DNA of 64,000 nt from Tillus elongatus (taxonomy: Eukaryota; Arthropoda; Insecta; Coleoptera; Cleridae): contig OZ023265.1 of assembly GCA_964006375.1 (NCBI GenBank), positions 158,395,618 through 158,459,617 on the forward strand, written 5' to 3'. The notes below the pieces were generated by a model. It ran no database searches. It saw only the letters and a program-made list of their open reading frames with translations, and was not told the origin of the DNA. Shown here piece after piece: positions 12,531 through 23,508 of this stretch; position 1 is the first letter of the stretch, and each line of letters starts with the position of its first letter. Made by a program: the position numbers and the translations under genes.

Positions 12531-13630
12531 ACAATCACGTTATAAAATTATCCTAGTCTTAAATAATCCAAATTTCAGATTTGCCCAATTCTTCCGCATG
12601 ACCTGAAACATAAAACTCGTGTTATCTATGTTAACTCTTCCACATTTTCCAGAGTTCAATCCATAACTTTTTCTGGAGTATACAATCAATATCACTATTA
12701 GAGCCAATAGATGTCCTTAAATCCTTATGAATTCTCTTGGTAGCAACCATTCCACAAACTGCCGGTCAGCTTAGGGACAGCGGAAAAAGAAAATACAATG
12801 GTGATTGCTTCTAGGTTTTTAGGTTAGACTTGCTGTGAACGATTTTGTCTTGTGACCTTAAGAAGTCAACGTATCGAACGTCATATGTATTATCTATCGT
12901 CCGAGAATCTAAATGTAGGTCCTTGTTAAAACTTAATAAGTTATTTATGGTTGTAAGACTGAGGACACAGAATAATACTGTTTTCGGTGCATATTATTAT
13001 AGCTTCAATCGATATATACGTCAGTGGAGAAATTATAGCCCTGTTGCTTTCACCTGTTAAATTGACACAAAAGTAAAAAAATAAACAAAAAAAGTTCGGG
13101 ACGCAGCATGTGCGTTATGGTGGTGAATTTTCATAAGAATTGTACACTAATAGTAAGATATACTATAAAAACTAATATTTTAAATTTAAATAGACCTTGA
13201 ATATCGGTTTTAGGGTCCCAGTTAGCGATTATTTGGAAAAAATGTATATTTTATCTGGAGCTAAAAAATTAAAAATTGGTCTTAGATATAATATGTAAGT
13301 ACTGCAAGTGTCTTTAAATTAAAAAAAAGTGTTACAAATTTCATTAAAGTTACAAAAGTTTTTCAGAAAAAAAAAATTTGTTACAAAGGGAATGTACCTG
13401 TCAAATTATAAATATGGCAGGTATTTTTCCTTATTTATTGTTTGGATGGTTTTGTTTTAGTCAACCCATCCAGTTTTTGCACACAATAAACAAACAAAAA
13501 AGGTTTTTTAGAACAAATTTGTAGTTATCCACGAAGCTCATTATGTCATTTTCCTTAAATTTAGTACCTACGTGCGTTTACATAGGTGTCAGCTATCGGA
13601 TTTGAAATATTTTTTCGAAAATTTTGTACG

Positions 13631-13633
<3 letters not shown>

Positions 13634-13713
<80 letters not shown>
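13634..13713. repeat. (AT)n microsatellite
   Basis: About 80 bp of AT inside the long-inverted-repeat element. It is followed by GTATCACACCGATAA, the module that typically borders these arrays. Confidence 0.97.
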
Positions 13714-13717
<4 letters not shown>

Positions 13718-14386
13718 CACACCGATAATAATGGGCCGATTTTGATTAAATTTGGTGAATACCTTCCTTTTGCAAGTGGCTAGGATAAATTTGGTGGTTT
13801 ATATCATTATAGGTAAATTATCTACCAAAATTTAGCTCTGTAAGTTGAAAGACAAAAAAGTTATGTGCATTTAAAGAAAAATAAATTGAAGTTTTCCTCA
13901 AAAGGTCAAAGCCGCGGATTAAAACTCCAAATTGGCAACATTTAGGCAAATAACCTGAAACTAATACGAGCTATGGATAGAAAATGTATCAAGAAGAATG
14001 TTTTACAAAGCCTGAAGTCTTAGCTTTAACCGTCATTGTCGTTCATTTTACTAAAATGTTTCTAGAAAATTCATTTCAAATAGACCTTTTTTCTAATGTT
14101 TTGGCAGTAGTCTAAGCTATAGGGTTTATCGTTTAATGGTATATAATTTTTATAGAATTTTCTTAAAAATCAATAAAGCTCAATATATCCGTTATTATAC
14201 AAGATATGAAAAAAATTGTATACATTAATTATAGGATTTCGAGCTACATCTTAAAAAATATTTTTACAATCACAGGCTGGCCTATAAGTCGTTGGTGATA
14301 CAAGTTATTTTTTTTTATCTAACACGAGTTATGTTATTGCATTTTTGCATTTTCCATCGAAATATAATGCATGTTTGTAAGAAAAG

Positions 14387-14688
14387 AAATTCTGGACGCA
14401 GCAACTGCGTCATAGTAATGAGTATTCTTTAAATGCTACAAATTTGCTATTAACCTATAAGGTTGACTAAGAGACCAGTTTTTTCGGGAACACTTTAAGT
14501 TTACTTTCGGAAATTTTTGTACATTTTCAAAGTTATTTTGGTTAAACATGGCACCTTGTTTCTACTATATTGGTTATACTGGTAACCAAATTTGATGCCT
14601 GCTTTCTTAAAAAAACACACATATTTGCTATTAAAAACATTTTAATGAAAATTCATTACCATAGCGCACTTGTTGCGTCAGACTTTTG
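14387..14688. repeat. MITE-like unit with inverted hairpin ends (nested)
   Basis: Starts TTCTGGACGCAGCAACTGCG and ends CGCACTTGTTGCGTCAGAC, with subterminal TGCTATTAA modules in inverted order. About 300 bp, similar in form to 56780-57070. No coding capacity. Confidence 0.6.
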
Positions 14689-15090
14689 TTGTTTATTGTT
14701 TGCAAAAACTGAATGGGTTGACTAAAACAAAACTATCCAAGCAATTAATAAGGAAAATACCTGCCATGTTTATAATTTGACAGGCACATTCCCTTTGTAA
14801 ATCATTATTTTTTTCTAAAAAACTTTTGTAACATTAATGAAATTTGTAACACAATTTTTTTAAAGGCACTTGCAGTGCTTACATATTATATCTAACACCA
14901 AATTTTAATTTTCTAGCTCCAAATAAAATATAAATTTTTTCAAATAATCGCTAACTGGGACTCTAAAACAGATTTCCAAGGTCCATTTAAATGTAAAGAA
15001 TTAGTTTTGATAATATATCAAACTAATACTGTACAATTCTTGCGTAAATTCACTACTATAACGCACTTGCTGCGTCCCGAAATTTTTTAT

Positions 15091-15897
<807 letters not shown>

Positions 15898-16044
15898 ATT
15901 TTAACTGACCAAGGAAATGGGTTTCAGAGGCCCTAATTCGTGCTCATTCGAAGAAAATTTCCGAAAGTCTCACCATCGATATCTCTCTATTAGTGAATCT
16001 TATTAATGAAAATTCACTAAAAACAGTTATATAGTAGTTATTTA

Positions 16045-16460
16045 TGTACCATGGGTATAAATAGATGTTTATGCCCGAGAGCGACGATTTTACAAATCCG
16101 AGGGCCTCTGGCCCGAGGGTTTGTAAGTCGCTCGAGGGCATACACCTCTATTTATACCAGCGGTGCATACAAAATTTTGTCATACTAGTCATACCCAAAC
16201 AATGAAACATGAATCACCGTTAGCTGAAGGCAACCTAACTATCACCGGATCTTTTCAGAACTGTCAATTTTATGTTAATCCGACTAAATAATGTTAATTA
16301 AATATTTACATATTACTTTTATTCCATTATCTGTAATTTAATTAATAAAGGTTATTAAAGAAGGCAAACAAAAATTATTTGTTTTGATGTGCGCGCGGGC
16401 CATAAAGTGTACTTTTTGCCCGCGCGGGCCGTAAAGTACACTTTATGGCCCTTGGGCATA
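16045..16460. repeat. Nested palindromes, MITE-like
   Basis: Two strong hairpins lie here. 16053-16160 pairs GGGTATAAATAGATG / TATGCCCGAGAGCGAC with GTCGCTCGAGGGCATA / CTCTATTTATACC, with an inner GAGGGC-CTCTG-GCCCGAGGG fold. 16397-16452 pairs GGGCCATAAAGTGTAC with GTACACTTTATGGCCC around GCCCGCGCGGGC. CATACTAGTCATAC (16181) and CTAGTATGACATAAC (16511) may be its inverted ends. No coding frame. Confidence 0.6.
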
Positions 16461-17040
16461 AAGTACACCATTATATAGTTGGTAACTAAGCAATAAAAAC
16501 ACAATAATGAACTAGTATGACATAACAATAATTTCTTTTTAGTAGACTCTTATTTCACACAGTTAAATATGTACAAACTGTGAAATAATTTAGGTTACTA
16601 TTGGAAAAATTATATTTAAATAAATTATATTAAAAATCAATAGTAAGTTAGTAAGTAACAAAAAGTCTGTGCGCAGCATGTGCGCTATAGTAGCGGTATT
16701 GCATAAAAATGTTTTTAATAGCAAGCATGCATCAAATTTGGTTACCAGTATAACCTATATAGAAGAAACAACGTACCACATTTCATCGAACTAAGTTTAT
16801 TGCTCGCAAAAGTACCAAAATTTTCGGAAACTAAACTTAAGATGTTCCCAAAAAAAAAACCTCCGATTTTTCTAACTAATGAACCTCCTCAAGCTGTTTA
16901 ATCCCAAATAGCTTTTCGACAAAACTTTGCATGAAAACTTAGAAACAATTTTTCACGAAAATTCGAAAACATTTTTTACCACTTATTAAATATTATTATA
17001 TTATATTATTATGCCCATCACTTCGGAAACAGTTGAGGTA
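16461..17040. repeat. AT-rich dispersed repeat modules
   Basis: 16660-16860 repeats the hairpin (GTGCGCAGCATGTGCGC) and the TTGGTTACCAGTATAA module also found at 36531-36745. The rest is featureless. Confidence 0.5.
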
Positions 17041-17062
17041 TGGCAGTTTGACCTTTTTTCTT

Positions 17063-17319
17063 TTATTTTTTGTGGATATAAAATGAGTCGTGTTTCTTTG
17101 GTAGCAGCTCTATTTCCCTACATTTCTCGGACATCCATTCCTCCTTTGCATTTCTGCATTTTCGGCGAATGCTCCTGTTAAGTTCTTTGTATTTTGAGCG
17201 CACGTTTTTGCTTTTTTCCTCTCTTCTATGAGGTTTAATGTTTGTGTGGACATCCATTCCTTATTTTTCTTCGATAATATAAAATTTAAAAATTTTGCAT
17301 ACTCATAACCTAAAAACAT
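17063..17319 (-). pseudogene. RTE-like LINE ORF fragment
   Basis: Two overlapping minus frames contain a partly duplicated basic segment with WMSTQTLNLIEERKK, RSIRRKCRNAKEEWM and IELLPKKHDSFYIHKK. This is the helix-rich linker between endonuclease and reverse transcriptase of RTE-type elements. It is about 85 codons with a frame break and no catalytic domain. The assignment rests on pattern recognition alone. Confidence 0.55.
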
Positions 17320-17499
17320 ATGATGGGGTGCTTGTGGTCATAAAAGTGGGGGCCTATGTGGACCTGTCCAGATATGCCCCCAATCTGCTAAAATTGATTT
17401 CTAGATTTCTAGTTTTGAAATTTATTTGCGGAATGATCTGAAATTACGTTAAAAAACAAATCAAGTAAACACTGATGAGACGAGCGTTCAGAACGCACT

Positions 17500-17775
17500 C
17501 AACTACGTCAACTAGCGTTACGCAAAAGCTCGTTAAAAGCAAGCCTTTCGCAAAGCACAATTCAGTTCTACGATCGCTCTCCTCTTCTTAGCTTCTTGAG
17601 ACTCCGAGTTCCTAATATTCCACTTAAACACCGCTCGTGTGTTTAAGCCAGTTCAGTTCTACAGTCCAGTTCGACTACAAGTCTCATCTTCTAAGCTTCT
17701 TGGGACTTCTAAGATCCCAATCTTCTACTTAAACACCGCTCGTGTGATTAAGCCAGTTCAGTTCAGTTTCCAATC
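17500..17775 (+). repeat. Two-copy tandem repeat of about 100 bp (possible LTR or leader DNA)
   Basis: The segments 17555-17665 and 17665-17768 are similar. Both contain CTTAGCTTCTTG / CTAAGCTTCTTG, then CTTAAACACCGCTCGTGTG and TTAAGCCAGTTCAGTT. The following 18130-18170 (AATCCACCTGC...CATTGGGG) has the look of an LTR-element leader, but no LTR pair or retroviral gene was found, so the identity is open. Confidence 0.5.
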
Positions 17776-18315
17776 TTCCTACAGAAATTCCGTTCGTACA
17801 GTGATACTGTGAAAAGTCAGTGTTTTCTTCTAAATTAGAAAGTACACGTAATCAACTTCCACCATACGCGTAGTTAAATAAATGCAATAACAAGTAGCTA
17901 ATAAGATTGTGAAATCTCCTGAAATCAAGTATAAAACCACAAATTGTAAATAAGTGTTAAGTTCAAAGTGTACATAGTAACAATACAACATATATAAATA
18001 TAAAAAGTGTATTATTGAAATCTTCTGGAATCCAGTGCACCTAGAGTTATAAATACAGTCCACATACAGTCCACTTCTTCAACATATTCTTCTTCCAACG
18101 CTAACTACCAAAGCCGTATAATTAGCGAGGGTGAGATCAATCCACCTGCAAAACATTGGGGAAAAAAACAAGCTCTCTCTCCCCCAAATATGTTTATTTA
18201 AATCATGCACAATAATAGTGACAGTGTTCCCAAGTGAGTATTATGCTCATTTATTAACTATGTTTTTGACCTTTGCTATTAAAAAAAAGTTACGTTTAGA
18301 ACCGTCTCAAATACA

Positions 18316-18382
18316 ATTTGGAGACCTGAATCTAAAAACTGTATTGTGATGAATTGGAGCCTCCAAATTGTACCTATCGGTG
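18316..18382 (-). repeat. Fragment related to the 284-bp satellite
   Basis: Reversed, CAATTTGGAGGCTCCAATTCA...ATACAGTTTTTAGA resembles the satellite segment around 29395-29435. A second dispersed fragment lies at 47178-47230. This shows the satellite sequence also exists outside the array. Confidence 0.55.
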
Positions 18383-18487
18383 CTCGTCACATGTTCACGC
18401 CTTAAAATTCTTTCATAATTAAGTTACATAACAAAATGATTTTTTCATCAATGTATAAGTACACATATTTTATTTATGTTCTACAAA

Positions 18488-18585
<98 letters not shown>

Positions 18586-19310
18586 TAGTATGTAGCCTGA
18601 TGATTTGAGTTTCAATTCATTTTAAGCAAAATTAATTAAAACCGGAAGATATAATTAGTTCGCTGTAGCCGAGTTCCTGTATATGACAGACATATTTCTT
18701 TTTGACCCCATTATTAATTTCTCCGCAAAATAAGGCATTAACATAGGCTATCAAACAAGCATTCCTAAAGAAGAGTGTGGAGTATCCTACAATGGCATCG
18801 TTGTGCCTGTATTACTGAAAGCATATACTCGTATTCCCTTTCACCCTGATCTTTTCTGGGCCTGGTCTCTTATTTTGTTCATTGGGGTCGAGTATTTGAG
18901 AGCCCTTTGCACGACTACTGGTAGTTTCAGGGGAATACTTACCTCAGTGGAAATGAGTGTTAACAATGATGGCACCTGCAGGTATCAAATCCTTATACAT
19001 ACGCCTTTTTTGTGTCTGTAGAGATTTTTGCTTCAAGAATTGTAATAGGGTATACAAGAACTAACCACAATATAATGATTTACCTAGGCATTAATGTTTT
19101 GAATATGTACTTATTCTTTGTAGTTCTTATTGCGATTCCCCTATCAGCGCTGTGTCATTAGGATACTTTGTGAATATAACCGTTGTCCGATATAAATCGA
19201 GTCATGGGCGCTTTAAGGCTTATAACTTCAAGAGGGTTTTAAGCCTTTCTTTTGATCAAAATTGATTTTTAACTTCCCAGATTATTTCCAAATTTTTCGT
19301 CTGTCAGAGC
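18383..19310. other. (AT)n at 18491-18586; otherwise no gene recognised
   Basis: An AT array of about 90 bp lies near the start. The short frame 18803-19021 shows no family motif. Confidence 0.4.
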
Positions 19311-19312
19311 GT

Positions 19313-19480
19313 TTCTTTTTGTTGTTGTTTTAGTTCAACGTCGGTGTATTTCGGCCACTATGGCGAATCACCGACGCTAGGAAAACAGTTTCACCTCACT
19401 ATCCTGGAAAGTTTGCTGAAGTCCTGCCTTTCTGTAAGGAGGGTAGGGGTTCTGTAGGGATTATTATGATTCCTGCTGTC
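19313..19480 (-). repeat. SINE fragment, same family as 49591 and 50649
   Basis: Shares the body with the two complete SINEs: ACCGACGCTAG, TTTCACCTCACTATCCTGGA and TTTCTGTAAGGAGGGTAGGG. The tRNA-like head is absent. Confidence 0.65.
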
Positions 19481-19754
19481 TTTTCCTTCAGCCTTTTGCA
19501 CTTCCATAAACCAATTGAAAAAATACGGCGATAATGGAGATCCTTGCAGCACAGTTCTTCTTATCTTAGATTCGATTTAGTAGTTGTTCTAAATTATTGT
19601 TATAAGAATAAAACTCCTAATATTAGAAGTCAAATTTTCGACATTTTTAATCATATTTTGCCTCATTTCGTAGAAATAGAACGCATATTTGGTGTCAGTT
19701 TAAATTTTAAACACACACTCCCACATACATTCAGACACCCACACTCACACACAC

Positions 19755-20294
19755 ATGAAACTTAACCTTAGTAACGCACTTCCAGAAGCCTGGATTGATG
19801 AAGGAATCAATTGGAATTCATGTTTTAATTCACTCACCCCAGGCTTCATAACAGATGTAAGATGGAGATTTTGTAAAAACCGCCTCGCAGATCCTGTTTT
19901 TCTAAAAAGGGCAGGTTTTTTAGCATCAGACAACTGTCCGTTTTGCATGGCAACAAAAGGGACGACGTGGCACATAATCGTAGACTGTATTAAGGTACAA
20001 GAAATATGGGGCCTGCTGGAGCTTATGCTATGCAGACTCTTGAATAGGCAACGTATAGAAGTTAAAGACATTATTTGTGGTTTTCATACAAGCTGTAGAG
20101 AATGTGTACTTGCCAACTTCTTGTTAAATCTCACTATCAGTACCATATATAGACTTTTGTTAAACTACCTAAAACAACAAAGCAGCCTACCGTCATATAA
20201 AATGGTTTTTGTAGCAAGAATCAAAGCAAGAATTTTAACCAAATACCTATGCATGGTACATGGGAAAACACAATCTCGCCAATTTCCAAAATAA
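19755..20294 (+). pseudogene. LINE ORF2 C-terminal fragment with zinc-binding domain
   Basis: An open frame of 179 codons. Residues about 30-75 carry FITDVRWRFCKNRLADP followed by CPFCMATKGTTWHIIVDC, the CxxC...HxxxxC pattern of the zf-RVT domain that follows reverse transcriptase in several LINE clades. The rest is a helix-rich tail ending at 20294. There is no reverse transcriptase core upstream, so this is a 5'-truncated insertion. The 3' end at 20640-20666 has an AATAAATAATAATAA-type tail. The ATG is internal to the original protein. Clade unresolved. Confidence 0.7.
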
Positions 20295-20448
20295 ATGGTG
20301 TGTTGATGGTATTCTATGCTTTCTTCATCAAGATATTCTTCAGTTTTCGTCTCTTATGGAGTAAATAAAAACTAAAAACAATAGTGCGAGCATTTGTATA
20401 AAGTGTGTACATAAAGATGTATAATTCTTGTATAATTAATTAATGTAG

Positions 20449-20551
<103 letters not shown>

Positions 20552-20857
20552 GACTGTGATTCTAGTTAGTAAGAAAAGTAATTGTACTTACATGAAAATC
20601 TCTGCAGGAGATTGTAAATTATTGAAAAATGTATAGTTTTAAATAAATAATAATAATAATAATAACTCACACACACATATACATATACACTGTGTCTATA
20701 AAGTAACGCATAAATTCAATTAAATTGAAAGTGACCATTACTAACCCGGCATCACCCAGTTGGGATCCACCATACCCTTCGTGCTATAAATTAAGTTGTA
20801 TCTTTCGGTTCCCCTCACATATGTTTTTATGGTTGCCTATAGCTTTCTAAAACATGT

Positions 20858-21311
20858 AAGACTAGATGCATTCTCGCAACAATTGGAACCGTAGACCGGT
20901 TTCGCTCTCATTAGAGCTCTTCAGTACGGCATACTAATTGCAGCAAAAATGCACCAAAAATAACACGGCTATCGTATAGCCAGTCTTAAAACACTAAGTG
21001 ATTGGTGAACGTGTCGCCACCTAGTTCGGAACCAAGTACTATGTTGTCACGCCCGCTCCAATTAACACAGTGTTAAAAATAGAGACAGTATACAACTAAC
21101 TAACAATTTAAAAAATTGTTAGCCCTGGCCCATTTCTACCCCAATATAGGTCCCTATATTGGGGTAGAAATGGGCCAGGGCTAACAATTTTTTAAATTGT
21201 TAGTTAGTTGTATACTGTCTCTATTTTTAACACTGTGTTAATTGGAGCGGGCGTGACAACATAGTACTTGGTTCCGAACTAGGTGGCGACACGTTCACCA
21301 CTCACTTAGTG
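20858..21311 (-). mobile_element. Foldback insertion with hammerhead ribozyme (Penelope/retrozyme-like)
   Basis: Flanked by a perfect 14-bp direct repeat TTTCTAAAACATGT at 20844-20857 and 21312-21325, taken as a target duplication. Inside, 20992-21150 and 21153-21311 are near-perfect inverted copies (159-bp arms, 2-bp spacer, one mismatch noticed). The unpaired 20858-20991 carries a hammerhead core on the minus strand. The same family recurs head-to-tail at 49144-49525 and as a remnant at 63486-63670. No protein is encoded. Confidence 0.8.
20887..20930 (-). ncRNA. Hammerhead ribozyme, minimal stem III type
   Basis: The minus strand reads: stem I strand GCCGTA; core CTGAAGA (CUGANGA rule kept); stem II GCTCT-AATG-AGAGC; core GAA; self-complementary stem III ACCGGT; cleavage-site C; stem I return TACGGT. 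All catalytic-core bases are canonical. Stem III has no room for a loop, so cleavage would need two copies pairing through ACCGGU, as known for hammerheads of Penelope-like elements and retrozymes. Predicted cut lies 3' of GGTC. No activity data. Confidence 0.85.
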
Positions 21312-21581
21312 TTTCTAAAACATGTTTGTGAAGAAGACTCTTAGCCCCTTTTAGTTTTTAGTCTTGAGTTGGCCACCAGTCGAGTAACAACGCGTCAAAG
21401 TACCTGAAGGTTCCAGAGACCCCACCTGGGTTGTAAGGTTATAAAGTTTGTATGTTTGCAATAAAGTGTTTTACGTTGTTTGACGTTACAAAACTACGAA
21501 TTTACATAGAAAGGTGAGTGGTTACCTTGATATAAATTAGGGTATACTACTGTTTACAGCAACGTAATTTAATACTACAGC

Positions 21582-23278
21582 ATGTCATATTACGAAAAAG
21601 AACAAACCAAACTTATGGCGCTTTGGGAAGAATGCAAAGATGACGAGGAGGAATTCATAGTCTCTGAGGGGGATGGTGAAGTTGATCATTTAAGCGTCCA
21701 CGGTAGTCATTCTGATAGTGAAATTTGAGATAATGGTGCCGAAAATACTGAAGACGTACTTGAAAATGATATAAGTGAGTATAGAGGTGGATATTATGTG
21801 GGTAAGGACTCTATTACAACATGTAACAAGCAGTATAGTAATACCAGAGTAAGAACTAGGGCAGAACATATAATTTTAAAATTACCAGGATGCAAACCTT
21901 ACGCTAGAGATGCGAAAACTCCGCTGGATTGCTGGCTTCTGTTTTTTGACTCAACAATTATTGACAGCGTTACAGATTGCACAAACGTTATGATTGCCAA
22001 AAAGCTGTAGGCTATAAAGATAAAGAATATTGTAGCAATACAAACGTAACTGAAATAAAGGCTTTATTTGGTACCTTGTACCTTGCTGGTGTATACAGAA
22101 ACAGCCATCGCCATCTCAAAGAACTCTGGAGAACAAATGGAACGGGCATTGATATATTTCGTACAGTAATGGCTCTCAATAGATTCACATTTTTCCTTCA
22201 GTGTTTACGTTTCGACAACGTAGACAACACACAAGAACGCCTGAAATTAGATAAACTTGCAGATATACGGGCTGTGTTTGAAAAGTTTGTTTCAAACTGT
22301 AAACAGGCATATACACCAGGAGAATATTTAAAGATAGATGAAAAATTAGAGGCCTTTCGAGGTTGCTGTTCTTTTCGCCAGTATATTCCCAAGAAGCCTG
22401 CTAAGTATAGGATAAAAATCCAGGCTATGGTGAGCTCTCGCACATTTTATGTGCTTAATATGGAAGTTTATGCAGGAACTCAGCCGGATGGGGTTTATCA
22501 ACCAAGCAACAAACCTGTTGATATTGTGTAAATATTAGTAGCACCGATTTCTGATAGATATCGAAATGTCACCTTTGATAACTGGTACACTTCCTATGAA
22601 CTTGTGAATATTTTACGTGAAAAGCATAGTTTAACGTCGGTAGGAACTCTTAGGAAAAACACACGCGATATACCGTCAGCGCTACTAGAACTAAATAATA
22701 GACCATCTAAGAGTTCAATGTTTGCATTCCAGAAACATAACGCAATGGTATCGTATGTACCAAAGAAGGGTAGAAATGCTATTTTGTTCTCCTCTCTTCA
22801 TCATGATGACGAGATAAATCTACGGGGGATAAAAAACTACCCGAAATGGTAAGCTTTTACAATTTTACCAAAGGCGGTGTAGACCTTGTCAATGAATTGT
22901 CAGGAAGTTACACTGTATCTAGGAATTGCAGAAGATGCCCACAGAGAATTTTTTTTCTAATGGATACAGAATAAATTAATAGCCAGGTCACTTATAGGAC
23001 AAATACCAACAACTATTAAAAAAAGTGTCGTATATTTTTGGAAGATCTGGGTCTAGCTTTGATAGAGCCAACTTTGCAAGAAAGAAAAAATAACCTTCGA
23101 CTCACAAAATAACTTCGATTCAATATTCCCAGTGTGCTAGGCGAGACAAATGCTCCTCCGTGTAAAATACAAAAAAGCAGGATATGGTAAATGCGAACAA
23201 TGTCCCAGAAACAAAGACAGAAAGTTGAAGTGTTCTTGTTCTAATACAAGACCACCAAAACATACACGTTGCAGCTAA
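21582..23278 (+). pseudogene. piggyBac-family transposase, broken
   Basis: Starts at ATG 21582 with an acidic N-terminus typical of piggyBac proteins, interrupted by a stop at about 21727. The catalytic domain follows: FGTLYLAGVYRN (22070-22100), KIDEKLEAFRG, VTFDNWYTSYEL (first D, about 22580), SSLHHDDEINLRG (second D, about 22800) and FTKGGVDLVNEL (third D, about 22895). The C-terminal cysteine-rich domain KCEQCPRNKDRKLKCSC ends at TAA 23276-23278. Frame breaks lie near 22005, 22530 and 22853, with further lesions after 22910. The three acidic residues persist but the gene is dead. Terminal repeats and TTAA ends were not identified with confidence. Confidence 0.85.
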
Positions 23279-23284
23279 CATAAA

Positions 23285-23458
23285 CACAGAAGTACCTCTA
23301 GCGACTATACTGAATCCCGCCCAAGCAGACCGCTATATAATCAAGTACTCAAACAAAGGCAATCTGTTTACACAGATGACCATCAAAATATCCTTGAAAA
23401 CACGCTTACTTCTATTCTGGGCGAATTTAAATCCCTTTTCACACAACTGATGAATTAA
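23285..23458 (+). pseudogene. LINE ORF1 (gag-like) C-terminal remnant
   Basis: The frame encodes SSDYTESRPSRP, a linker, and ILGEFKSLFTQLMN before a TAA at about 23456. The short helical tail ending in FKSLxxQL is common at the end of jockey-clade ORF1 proteins and sits directly upstream of ORF2. The N-terminal part, including any zinc knuckles, is missing. Confidence 0.55.
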
Positions 23459-23508
23459 AACCAGATTATGCTTAATCTGTTATCAAGACTTGTTAATAAT
23501 TTCAACTG

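Larger units (their letters stand above)
13091..15090. repeat. 2-kb long-inverted-repeat element with hairpin ends
   Basis: Left arm about 13091-13502 and right arm about 14685-15090 are diverged inverted copies. The outer ends are AGTTCGGGACGCAGC at the left and GCTGCGTCCCGAAATT at the right, and the inner ends share GTCAACCCAT and CAATAAACAA. Between them lie an (AT)n array (13634-13713), modules matching 560-900 inverted, and a smaller nested unit at 14387-14688. No transposase is present, so it is non-autonomous or composite. Confidence 0.65.

Noticed and set aside
18585..18640. CTGATGA hammerhead core
   Set aside because: No GAA block or pairing stems follow the motif.
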